Source: Protostelium mycophagum
Lineage: Eukaryota; Evosea; Variosea; Protosteliida; Protosteliaceae
NCBI GenBank assembly: GCA_002081555.1
Contig: MZNV01000297.1
Coordinates: 1-37,384 of the forward strand
DNA: 37,384 bases
Direction of reading: 5' to 3'
Shown here: positions 10,225 through 20,136 of the stretch, in pieces
Numbering within the stretch: the stretch's first letter is position 1
Layout: each line of letters begins with the position of its first letter
Position numbers and translations under genes: made by a program
Notes under the pieces: generated by a model
Seen by the model: the letters and a program-made list of their open reading frames with translations, nothing else
Databases searched by the model: none
What the model was told of the DNA's origin: nothing

Positions 10225-13200
10225 TTAAGGGAATATAGGAGGAGGGGGAGGGAGGGGGGGTTCAGAGGTCTGGTCGTCAGGAGTGTACACAGGTGGGGGT
10301 GGTGTCTGCAAGTTGGGAGAGGAGTTCCACGAATCCTAAGAGATTCAGACTTGGAAGATGTCTTTGCTGAAGGCAGTACAAACAATAAAAAGCAATGAGC
10401 AGTAGGGATTGTTTGATTTGGCAGATCTTTACAATCCACGGTTGCATCGAATGATTTTGCATTCATTGACTGCATTTTTAAAGATATATTGCGGCTCAGA
10501 AGAACTAAAAGCACATTCCCTGCATCCAAAAATAGACAAAACAGGCACAAAAAGCTCAACAAAATTTCACCCATCATGGCTTTACCACCAAATACATTAT
10601 CCACTGTCTTCCTTTCATCGTATCTTAAGTTGCACAACAAATACCACGAGATACATACATGATTTGAAGACATGTCTATGTCATTCCTTTGTTCCTCACG
10701 GATTGACGCAGATTGCGAGAAAGTGAGTGTGGAATGTGCCGAGCCGTAATGCGTGGGCTGGCTGTAATAAGACAGCCCACTGTCCGCGACGGGTTGTTCC
10801 TCAAACTCGGACATGGTCACGGCCGTGTTGACGTAGCTGGAGCCCACATTGGCGGGGACTTCCGCGAGAGGTTCGAGGTGATCCTGAAGGTGTGAGTGTT
10901 TGTGTCAGAGTGTTTTTGTTTGCGGCTTTGCCGCAGACATTTCTTCTGCTGTTGAGCATATTTTCGGTGAATAAAATCGTGCTAAAGTATTTGCGGAAAA
11001 TGTATTTTTTTCATTAAATTTAAATTTCCTTTGGTAAGTGGGAGGCTTTTGCACAAACATGAAAATACACTTAACCCTTCAGTACCTGAATGCGTCTTAT
11101 CGGTAAATCACGCATCATGCAGGTCTCAAAGATTTGTGACCGCGGTAAGAAACGTGATAAGACGCATTCAGGTATTGAAAGGGTTAACCACACCTCGATT
11201 TTTCCATCGTAATTTCCTTCACAATATTTTGTGTTGCCGCAAATCACCAGAACACAAAATGCACCGCAAACACGCGCGAAGCGATTCTGAAGCGCATTGT
11301 GATAGATCCATCACTTACGGGAGTGACAATGTTGTAGGAGGATCTGGTGAGGTCAAATGCCTCCCATCTTCCTTCAGAAGCAGTTATATTGGCTTCCAAC
11401 CTGGCCCTGGTCTGGAGGCACGTCTCCACAATCGCGAGTCTCTTGGCAGAATCTGTAGATGACATCAATATAAAAATAACGAGGCGAGCAGATCTGACAT
11501 TTGACATATTGACAGCTGTCAAAATACAGACGTGGACAGAATCACGTGATGTCAAGAGTCAAATAAATGCAAGAGCAATTCAAATGAGGCAAAGCGCCGA
11601 ACAAATGCAATAATGCGGCAAGGCCGCATAGCAAATGGTAATTCCATACTGCGTCAGAGCCGCAGAACAAATTCAAATGCGTCAGACAAATGCAATAATG
11701 CGGCAAGGCCGCATAGCAAATGGTAATTCCATACTGCGGCAGAGCCGCAAGACAAATGCAACACTGCGGCAGAACAACTGCAATACTGCTCTACCGCAGT
11801 ACACCAAACATAACGAAACAGTTCCTCACCTTCACCAGACATCGCTCTCTCCATGTCTACGTGCTGAGTGACTCTGCATATGGAGGTGCTCCTGAGGGTC
11901 GCATTCTTTATAGACATGAGCCCCGCCTGTCCCAACTTGTTCTCGTCCATTAATAATTCGAGAAGTGAGGTGTTGTCCCGTATGAAGATGGCGATGTGCA
12001 TGGCACCACGGTCGCCCATGTTATTTCCTTGAAATTTCAATGAAAAATCTCGGATTGTTCTTGAAAAATTCTGATTGAGATTGAAATCTCGATGAAAATT
12101 CATTTTTTTTGGAAATTCTAATATTTATAATTCAATTCACATTCCGATGCGACTATAAAATCACATTCCAATGCGACTGTCATGTAGAAATTTACCGGAA
12201 ATATTCAGCGATTTTAGCACAGAATTTTCATTGTTCAGGCCTGGCAGCAGCATCAACGCGTTCCCCTTGCCCCATCCTTTTGATATGTCCAATTCCTGGA
12301 AATTTCCGTGAATTTCCGTGGAATATTTGGATGAAAAGTCGGAGAATCTTCACCTCGAGATGGGGACAATCGTCGACGACTTTTCTAAGAACCAGGCCCA
12401 AGTGGGGTTCCCTGGTTGTGTTTTTATTAGTTATGTTGCTTAGCAACAATGTCCGTAAACCTATCAAAATTAGATTTTCAACTTGAAAGATAATGTAGTT
12501 GTAGATCACATATAATGCACTGAAAATTCAACTTGATTTTTGAAATGTTAATATTACCCCTTTTCACCAGGTCTGAAAATCCTTTGAACTTTTTTCGCGC
12601 CAAAATCGAATTTCAAATTTCAAAAAATCACCTCTCAACCCGGCAATGCTGTTCAACAAATCGTTGATGGACTCGTCTTTCATCTTGATGTCCGAAAAGT
12701 TTAATGATTTGAATTTGATTGTAGTCTGTACAGCCTGACTGTTGATCTTCTTGAAGCTTGTACTAAGATATCTTATCGCTCTGCCTGTCATCGGGTTCCC
12801 GCTCAAATTATACTGGAAATTTCTCAGAAGATTTCGGGAAAATTCTGGTTGTAGATGTGGTTTTGAGCTGCATTTACAAGTCTTTACAGCCAAAAAAATA
12901 AATACACCCCTGATTGGAATTTTCCTGGAAATGAAATCTTGGCTGCGGCAGAGCCGCAGCGTCCAGTTATAGCCACAACGTCACGTCTTTATGCCGGTGG
13001 AGCCACAACGTCACGTCCTTACAACAGAATACAACATCTATATATATGTGGCTCTGCCGCACCAAACACATCTCAGAAAAGGACCTGACAGGTGCTACCG
13101 CAAAATCACGTCTAGCTAACCGTGTATCCACGGTAACCAACGGACACTCACCTCCAGATCCTTCAGGTAAGGGTTACCAGTGATGGCTTCGTGGATCGGC

Positions 13201-16149
13201 TCCAGGGCCTCCACGTTCATCCCACACTTGGCCAGATTGACGTGCGTAAGTGTCGCGATCTTTTCGCAGATATAAGCGATCTGGAGACATGCGACACCTT
13301 GGTCAATGTGAATGGCAGAGAGGTCCAATCGGGTGAGCCTCTCGAGGTGGCGTAAAGAGGGGGCGATGGCGAGGATGAGGGCGGTCCTGTGACGTCATCA
13401 GGTCTCAAAGTTTGGGTGATGGGTCTCCGAGTGTGGGGAATAGCTGTACAGCAGAGGACAGTGCAGACATCGGCATAGCCGCATTTGTGAATAATCGAGC
13501 TGTACCAAAATTTATTATTAATTTTATTGAGCTTGTTTCTGCGGCTTTGCCGCAAAGATAGTTCTGGTGTTTTTTTGTGTATGTTTTGGGTGGTGACAGT
13601 TGATGACGTGTCATGACGTCATACCTTCCTATTACCAATCTCTTCAATTTACACTCCCTCTTCATCTGCAAGATCCAATTCTCCATGGCAACACTACCTT
13701 CCTTCTCAAAAGTAGCCCCCTGATGACGTCATCAATCGTAATCTCAATACGTAAATTGTATACGAATTTGAAAATCAAGATGTCATAAACCGAAATTTCG
13801 GGGAAATTTCACCGTGAGGTCCAAGTTCTCCAAGGTGAGTGACAGACCCCAATTCTGCGCCAAACCTGCGAATAAAGCTGCGACACCCCTGGGTTGGATA
13901 TTGCAATTGGGAAGTTCGAGGGATGTTACGGCGTGGGTCAATTTAGACAGAGAGAGGGATAAGGCTGCGGCAGATCTGCTCGTGAAAGTGGCATCCGCGA
14001 TGCGAATCATTTGGATCTGCATCATGTCATCATTTGATAAATGTATTTGTATGATGAGCATCGCATCTTTGTTTTGGAACACAACTTGTGGGATATGTGG
14101 GCCCAAAACAATGTCTGGTGCTCAACTAACATAATTTCCCGCCAAAAGCTGTGCCTGCGGCTGTGCCGCAGTGTAGATACCCGAAGATCTGTTTTTATGG
14201 CTTGATTTATTCATGATATCGTACTCACCCTGTTGTGGGGGTTATGAGATATCGCGGTACACATGTCGACCCACAATCGCTCATCAGCGACGACTTCCTC
14301 AAAATCAAATCGGGTCAGGGACACATTGTTTCTAGAAATTTTCAAAATTTGAAAAGAAAAAAGCGCGGGAATTTCTCGAGGCAAATTGCGCATTTCCACG
14401 AACATTTGCATGTTTCACGGTTGCATACCGCGATGTTCGCGTTTGTTTAACGCGATATTTTGTTCCCAACACATTCACTTTGATAACGCGCAGAAAATTC
14501 CGAATTTTAAATTCGAAAATACTTTCTAAAAAACTTTAAATTTTCGAAACATTCAGAATTTTCTGAATTTCAAGACAAACCTGAGCACATCCGCCATCAA
14601 GTAGACGATTTCTTTTCTTGGCATTTTGTGCAGTCTCAAACACCTAAAGTACTGGTCGTATCTTAGAGCTGCCATTATGGGCCACAAGTTCAGGGCGGCC
14701 TCTGACCTCGTATCTATTCCTGGAACACTTGACAGGTCCAGCTCTCTACAACGAGTCAGGTTTTTATTTTTAGAAATAAACGATGGTGAGTTCTACAAAT
14801 AATTGAGACGAACCTGTCGCTGTAGTAGAAAAGAGCCTCTAAATGGTACAAAAATTCAGGATGGGGTGGGTATAGATAGTAGTTACACCACGCTCTATAA
14901 ATAGCAACAAAAGACTGCCCGTCATCCATCGCTACATCATGTCATCAATGCGAAATGTGGCAGAAGAATGTTGCTGTTGATGTGTGCAACTGGATTTTCT
15001 TCGAATTTTCACTCACCCGGAAGCTCCTCGGTGGCAAGTTCACTGTGATGACGTCATCATACGTCATAAAACTTGACAGAAAACTCACATCTGTCCTATA
15101 AATAGAGCGCAGGCTGTTTCTGGCGGGAAATTTCTGCTGATCAATTGGAATGAATTTATGATATCTCGGCAGATTGTCGGCATGTTCCCAGAACTGCACT
15201 GGACCGTGAGTTCGATTCCTACCGGTGCCTGATTTTTTTAATTTAGATCCATCTTCCCCATAAATAATCAAAATTTCAAAGTCGCTTGAGAAACTCCCGC
15301 CAAATTTCGACGTTCAAAATTCAAATTTACCTCCTCAATACTTGGTGAAGGCGGTGCGACACTCCCGGCACTTGGCGATTTAGGTAGTGGCATTGACACA
15401 GAGCTCATCGTCGAAGCTAAAAGTCCGATGCTGTAGACGATCTTTGGTGCACGTGGCGGTCTGATTCTGAAAGTGAGCATCGCACTGGCAGATGATTCTA
15501 TACGTGAGATGTCATAGAGATGGAACTCTCTTGGCTGTGGTGATGTCAATCATCTCTTCATTTTTTTTTCATGATATCGGCAGTCATCACCAGCGTGCGA
15601 AAACAGATGATGAGACTTTATAAATTGGTGACTTGGCAAGTTGAATTTTTTCGCCTTTAGAGGCATTGAGCTCTGTACAGATGCGACCATGGATGTCAAC
15701 ATTTGACAACGTTGACAAAAGTAATGGCTGGATTTTTGCTCCACATCAATTAGCATTGTGACGAGATCGTCCTTTTTCCGCTGGAGTCAAGGGTGATTGT
15801 GTAGAGTCAAGGTTGTCAAGAAGCGGAAAGATCATACAGAGGTTGCCAGCTCACCTGCTGCAAAATGGATTTAGATGATCCACCAAAGATGAAGATCCTA
15901 TAGAAAGTGATCGCAATGATCCTTCTCGCAGCACTTGATCCAAAGAAACCTTTTTTCTGTTCCATAACAGAATGGCAAGCTCTAAATGTGTCATTTGGGT
16001 GGTTCTTTGCGATATAAGCTTTCAAGATCCCTGTAAGAGAGTCAGATTCTTCTTCATCTCGAAATTATGTCCGGTATCATTCATCATAAAGAACATCGTC
16101 AAGACCCACTCGTCTCCTCCTCAGTCACGGGTGTGTCTTTATTCCCCAT
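10225..16149 (-). CDS. CARMIL: CARMIL (capping protein/Arp2/3/myosin-I linker)
   Basis: Eighteen exons join in frame to 826 codons: 16149-16110, 16030-15855, 15534-15331, 15228-15089, 15042-15017, 14931-14814, 14745-14581, 14331-14229, 14016-13813, 13719-13625, 13386-13152, 12812-12632, 12460-12354, 12295-12277, 12027-11830, 11452-11319, 10883-10659, 10335-10225. The N-terminus aligns with the CARMIL PH-like domain (RRIIAITFYRIFIFGG, then REFHLYDISRIESS). The family signature follows (RELDLSSVPG, IMAALRYDQYF), then the LRR solenoid (NPMTGRAIRYL, PHLEELDISKGNNMGDRGA) and the helical dimerisation segment (SAKRLAIVETCLQTR). The C-terminus is Pro-rich (TPPPPVYTPDD, PPLPPPPPIFP), suited to myosin-I SH3 domains. 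I see no clear capping-protein-interaction motif. The start MGNKD fits N-myristoylation. CARMILs regulate actin capping at membranes. Confidence 0.85.
10921..10935. repeat. GC-rich hairpin TGCGGC-TTT-GCCGCA
   Basis: A perfect 6-base inverted repeat around a 3-base loop, inside the CARMIL intron between exons 16 and 17. It is one of at least seven perfect copies in the CARMIL locus. Confidence 0.8.
11071..11187. mobile_element. piggyBac-type MITE, copy 2
   Basis: A 117-base element flanked by TTAA on both sides (11071-11074 and 11184-11187) with CCC/GGG termini and inverted repeats of about 28 bases (CAGTACCTGAATGCGTCTTA against its complement). The interior is nearly identical to copy 1 at 5210-5327; I see one change in the GATTTGYGACCGCGG stretch and a few in the ends. 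It sits in the last long intron region of CARMIL. The intact target duplication suggests a recent insertion. Confidence 0.85.
11614..11749. repeat. Cluster of four GC-rich hairpins in a tandem duplication
   Basis: Hairpins of the type TGCGGC-N3-GCCGCA lie at 11614-11628, 11650-11664 (one mismatch), 11699-11713 and 11735-11749. The first two and the last two form an imperfect direct repeat of about 85 bases that contains GCAAATGGTAATTCCATACT twice. A fifth, half-hairpin follows at about 11765. All lie in the CARMIL intron between exons 15 and 16. Confidence 0.8.
12942..12960. repeat. GC-rich hairpin GCTGCGGC-AGA-GCCGCAGC
   Basis: An 8-base perfect inverted repeat around AGA, in the CARMIL intron between exons 11 and 12. 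A one-mismatch relative (TGTGGCTCTGCCGCA) lies at 13047-13061, and a short direct repeat (CACAACGTCACGTC) is found between them. Confidence 0.75.
13550..13564. repeat. GC-rich hairpin TGCGGC-TTT-GCCGCA
   Basis: Same 15 bases as the copy at 10921-10935, in the CARMIL intron between exons 10 and 11. Confidence 0.75.
14156..14170. repeat. GC-rich hairpin TGCGGC-TGT-GCCGCA
   Basis: Perfect 6-base stem with loop TGT, in the CARMIL intron between exons 8 and 9. Confidence 0.75.
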
Positions 16150-16355
16150 CTCTCAAATAGTTCCTGATCCTTGATGGATCGCGACCCGATAAACTTCAAA
16201 ATGAGCCAGCTTTCGGAAGTGTGTTCCTTGAACAGTTGTGTCCGATCAACATCCACGCGTCCCTGGACAACATCGCGAGGCAACGCGAATCAATCATGGT
16301 CAGATAACGTCGCACCGTGAACTTTGAACCGGTTCACGACTTGGCATCTCTTCAT
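16125..16355 (-). CDS. Possible 55-residue protein overlapping the CARMIL start
   Basis: An ATG at 16355 opens MKRCQVVNRFK. A GTTCAC...GTCCAG intron of about 66 bases removes an in-frame TGA. The frame continues GRVDVDRTQLFKEHTSESW, then ILKFIGSRSIKDQELFERW, and stops at 16125-16127. The last 25 bases overlap the CARMIL start codon region in another frame. The composition looks like a real protein, but the donor is weak and I know no family. It could also be part of the CARMIL 5' UTR. Confidence 0.35.
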
Positions 16356-16924
16356 CTTTCAGAATGAATGGGAGTGACGCGTGATGACGTCATATAAGGA
16401 CCTCCTCATTGACAAATGTTCTTCGATATTTATTGTGGTAAGATGTCATGAATTTTATTTAAAGAAATTCTTGTCAGAAAATGAAAAATATAAGTTGAGA
16501 AAATGAAAAATATAAGTTGAAAAAGTCTTTAATAAATAAATTCATATATTTTTTATTTTGAAATATTAATAAATCGTCAATAAAAAAATTATTAAGATAA
16601 AAATTTGAATATCAATAAATAGTTAATTCTGAAAGTCAAGCCGGTTCGGACGGATCAGAATCGAGATCAGCAAATGGCAAAGTCTAAAAAATTAAAAAAG
16701 AATTCCCTTATGTTTTGATGAGCTGGGGGAATGATCTGTTGTAACAACTCCAGACATCGATGAGATCAAGAACGTTGAGATTTTCCGTCCATCAATGACA
16801 GTCCACTTGTTTTGCAAATCTCAAGTTCAAATCAGAAATGGGATGGAAATCATCATTGAACTTTATATCGAGGTTCATTCTCCTTCATGTTGGAGGTCAC
16901 AGACAACGGCGTGTGCTGAAATCG
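16356..16924. other. Intergenic, AT-rich with a short tandem repeat
   Basis: Between the membrane-protein stop and the 55-residue ORF. It contains a 22-base unit (AGAAAATGAAAAATATAAGTT) repeated twice in tandem at about 16476-16520 and otherwise AT-rich sequence. I see no supported gene. Confidence 0.5.
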
Positions 16925-18909
16925 TTATAAAAGACCCTCCTCATCGTCTGTGTGAAATTCGCTCTTGCCGTTATTCTCCCATTCCTTTAGCTCTGCAAAA
17001 CGTCTGTGCTTCTCTACCTTTTTTGTGTCAGAAAAAAGATTCTGAGATGTCGCTTTATATGTCTTAAAAATCAATTTTTTTCAGAGCATCTACAACGAGC
17101 GGTTTTCACATGGAAGAATTGGGCCACTTTTTTCCGGAAATTTTGAATTTATTCATTTCCAAATGCACAGAAAAGATTTCGAAATATTTCTGCAAAATCC
17201 TCCAGAATGTTTATTGCCAAAAAAAATATTTAAAAAAATATTTAAAAAAATATTAAAAAAATATTAAAAAAATATTTAAAAAATGTTAAGAAAAAAATAC
17301 CTCAAAAGCGATGAGAAAACGGATGGAGACGAGGCCCTTCACCATGAAGAAAAATATCAGGGCAACTACAACCAACAATATATATATCACGCCTGAATGT
17401 GGAGACCATTCCAGGAAATTGAAGGCAAAACTGTGGGGATCAAAAAATGGAGACGGACCAATCATTTGGAACGGTCAGTTTTGGACGGACCAAATATTTG
17501 AGACGGATTTTTTGAGTTTTTATTTTCAGAATTTTTTTTTGGATTGATTATTTTTCCGTAATAAATTCAAAAAATATTCTTCAAGAAAATTTAAATTCAA
17601 AAAAATACTGAAAAACTGACCCTCCTGAGATGCCTCTCGCCATCCAAACTACAACGAAATATCCGACTCCGCAGATGAACCAAAATATGATGTGGAATAA
17701 ATTGATGCTCAGGTTATTTAGCATTAATTCTGCTGTCATGATTATGGGATTTAGCACGAAGGAAACAAACGCTGAAAAGCTCAGTTTTCTTCAAAAATAT
17801 CCCGAATTTCCACGAATTTTCAGAGACCAGAGGTTTCGGATCATTTTCCCGCCATCACGATCGTTTGAATTTCAAATCTCACCGTAGAATCCTGAACTAG
17901 CCGTTGGGGTCAGGACCCAATATACAAAACTTAGGAAGTAAACACCAGGTGTCAGGAGTTCAAACCAAACCCAAAGAAACCGCTCAAAGGCGTTACTCCA
18001 CGCGTCTGAATCATTCAGAAAGAAAATGAAAATGTGAGATGAGTTCAGAAAAGAAGTGTCTTCTACAAAAGTGTAGAAGACTGCGAGAATCATTTGTAGA
18101 TGATTTTGACTTAAATCCATAGATAAAATTGAAAATATCATGGAAAATTCGATGAAAACTCACCCCATGTCTGGTAGTCTGCAGGTCTTCCAGTCTCCCG
18201 TGTGAATTTAAAATGAAGTACAGACAAAGACTGATCATGTGAGCGTGAATACTTTTTGGTTCTTTAACATATTTTGCAGAGTGGATAAATCCCTCATATT
18301 GCGCCAGATCTATTTTTAGCACAAGTATATAGAATGGCTGAAAAAGTACACAGTACGGGCGATTTGGACGGAGTTTTGTTAACAATGTACTGCGACGAAG
18401 CCGCGGTTCATTTGGTTCTACAGCTTCACATGCAAAATGAACCATGCAACAAGATCATATTTATGCCCCTGGTATTACATGAAATGACTTAAAACGACTG
18501 TGGACGTACCAAGAAATAAAACAAAATGGAGAGGAAATAGATGTCCACAATGTGAGATCCCCACCATAGACGATCTCCATCTTTCCAGCGTGCCTGAATG
18601 ATCATTACTTTCAGATCATATCGATGTGATCTCTGACGAAGGAATTCTTACCAGAGCGAGGCCTAATATGATGACGACTATGGTGTATATTAATACAGAA
18701 AGACGCCAGATCCACAAAAGTTTAACCTTGGCGTTTCAGACCAGGAATCAGATAGGATAGATCACCTTTCCTGGAAAGATGGCCGAGGAGAGGAGCTGCA
18801 TAGGTTTCAAATCATCCCAGCCCAACTTCTGATAGATGACTCCATGTCTCGTACGTGATTCTGTTTCTGATGGAAGGTCCATCTCTGGGGCGAATGTTTC
18901 TTGAAGCAT
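16925..18909 (-). CDS. Multipass membrane protein, rolling stone/AIG1-like
   Basis: Nine exons (18909-18766, 18726-18652, 18593-18510, 18468-18430, 18251-18164, 18005-17883, 17771-17621, 17430-17301, 17062-16925) join in perfect frame to 323 residues. The N-terminus is soluble (MLQETFAPEMDLPSETES). About six hydrophobic segments follow, including VLIYTIVVIILGLAL, FLSILFYFLGH, WVWFELLTPGVYFLSF, LFHIIFWFICGVGYFVVVW and VIYILLVVVVALIFFFM. The cytoplasmic tail is charged (FAELKEWENNGKSEFHTDD). The W.WFE..TP...SFVYW and ELMLN...I..FH pattern resembles the rolling stone and FAR-17a/AIG1 families, from memory only. The gene model is firmer than the family. Confidence 0.72.
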
Positions 18910-19094
18910 CGTTCCTCTGCAATCTGCTCAGAAAAAAACACGTTTTTTTAAAGAATCATTCAAGCTCACCTTCGAAGTGAAACTCTTAATGATTTGGATT
19001 CTCGTGATGTCTTTGTTGCTTGTAATGTGGCTATGTGAAAGTGGGTTCTCGGGGGTTTTCGGAGAATTCTAATCATTGAAATCACAATACCGAC

Positions 19095-19462
19095 ATGGCC
19101 ACAACGATCAAATACGGTCTGGCAGCAAACTTAGTTCTGACTGGTTATCTCGTATACAAAGTCAATGACCTCAGCAAGGTTATGTGATGTCCATGTTACA
19201 GACTGTTATTGATGATTCGAAGGAACAGAAGGGCATCGCAGATAATGTTCAACACGCTGTGGACAGAATTGATGAGAGTCTGATGAGAATCGATCTCAGA
19301 CAGAATGAAACAACAGGATACTTCGAGAAAGTAAACGAACGAGCTGAGAAGTTGGAAAGTTTGGAGAAGAAGGCAGAAGAAAGGAAAAAAGTAGAACAAA
19401 AGAAGAAGCCTGAAGAATTTGATTGGGTGAAACATGTGCAACAATCATCAAAAAAGACATAG
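19095..19462 (+). CDS. Small N-terminally anchored coiled-coil protein
   Basis: Exon 1 (19095-19178) encodes MATTIKYGLAANLVLTGYLV followed by YKVNDLSK, a membrane anchor or mitochondrial-type signal. Exon 2 (19202-19462) encodes a heptad-rich charged helix (NVQHAVDRIDESLMRIDL, then EKLESLEKKAEERKKVEQ), ending QSSKKT and TAG. They are separated by a 23-base GT...AG segment containing an in-frame TGA, and removing it restores a 114-residue frame. If that intron is not real, translation would start at the ATGs near 19184-19193 and the anchor would be lost. AATAAA occurs about 25 bases after the stop. Family unknown. Confidence 0.6.
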
Positions 19463-20136
19463 ACTATGCAGACATTATTTGTGCGAAAATAAAGGCTGAC
19501 CAAACGGAAATAGCGAGGTGCAAAGATTCTATTACTGTCTGCATTGCTTTTGCCACAGGAGCTGTTACCCTCCATGTGATTTTGCCATGGGGAATACGAC
19601 AATTTAACGGCAATTTTTCTTCTTTTTGAATTTTTACTAGTCTGTGAAGAGCAGCGGCAGCCCACAAAATTGAGTGTTGCCACTTCACCCACATCCATAT
19701 CACCTGTGATATTGGTCTTGTGGTTGTGTTGAATGGCGGAAATGTTGTGTTCTAAACAATCTCATTGTAGATGGTCAAAAAATATTTATTACAAACAAAA
19801 TGGCCCCTCCATATGCTGAATCTCAAACAAACAAAAAAAAATCAGAATGAGGCAACATAAAACGAAAGAGGCCCGGATCACCGTGGCTTGAATAAAATTA
19901 TGTCCAAATTGACTTCTCCAAAGGACTAGGCGGTGTATCTTTATTACCTTGTTGTGGGGGACAACTCCACAACCATTATGGACAGCACAAACAAATTCTT
20001 CAAAAAAACAGCACAGGTTTGGAAAATATTTGAAATCTTATTTTTTTCAACACTGACGAAATTCTAACAAGATTGAAATTAATTTTCTGGAAATAAAAAA
20101 ACTAGAAAAAACAAAGAAAATAATAAAATATCAAAA
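19463..20136. other. Region between two convergent genes
   Basis: A minus-strand frame of about 60 codons (19640-19464) overlaps the end of the coiled-coil gene. It has an acceptor-like CTTCACAG upstream but no start I trust. The rest is AT-rich, with TTGTAGATGGTCAAAA at about 19765, a 16-mer also found at about 2422-2437. I see nothing else supported. Confidence 0.4.

Noticed and set aside
10206-10847. 213-codon uninterrupted minus frame as a single exon with a hydrophobic segment.
   Set aside because: The middle part is intron-like. GTATGT at 10658 and CTCTTAG before 10335 splice the Ser/Tyr-rich exon to a proline-rich CARMIL tail in the correct phase.
11071-11318. CARMIL reading frame that continues through MITE copy 2 and ends within it, as if the transposon supplied the C-terminus.
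   Set aside because: A GTAAGT donor at 11318 and the exon at 10883 in the same phase lead to a proline-rich tail of the kind CARMIL proteins have, which is the better model.
15550-15756. Minus frame MLIDVEQKSSHYFCQRC with an in-frame TGA before the next CARMIL block, as if a stop codon were recoded.
   Set aside because: Joining 15855 directly to 15534 keeps phase 0 and gives a better PH-domain alignment, so this frame is intronic. TGA serves as a normal stop in several neighbouring genes.
17221-17290. ATATTTAAAAAAA repeats as a possible satellite.
   Set aside because: Simple low-complexity AT run within an intron of the membrane-protein gene.
19249-19703. Minus frames of 149 and 79 codons opposite the anchored coiled-coil gene.
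   Set aside because: Mostly the complement of the plus-strand coding exon; no start context or domain supports them, apart from a possible short 3' stretch noted under the intergenic entry.
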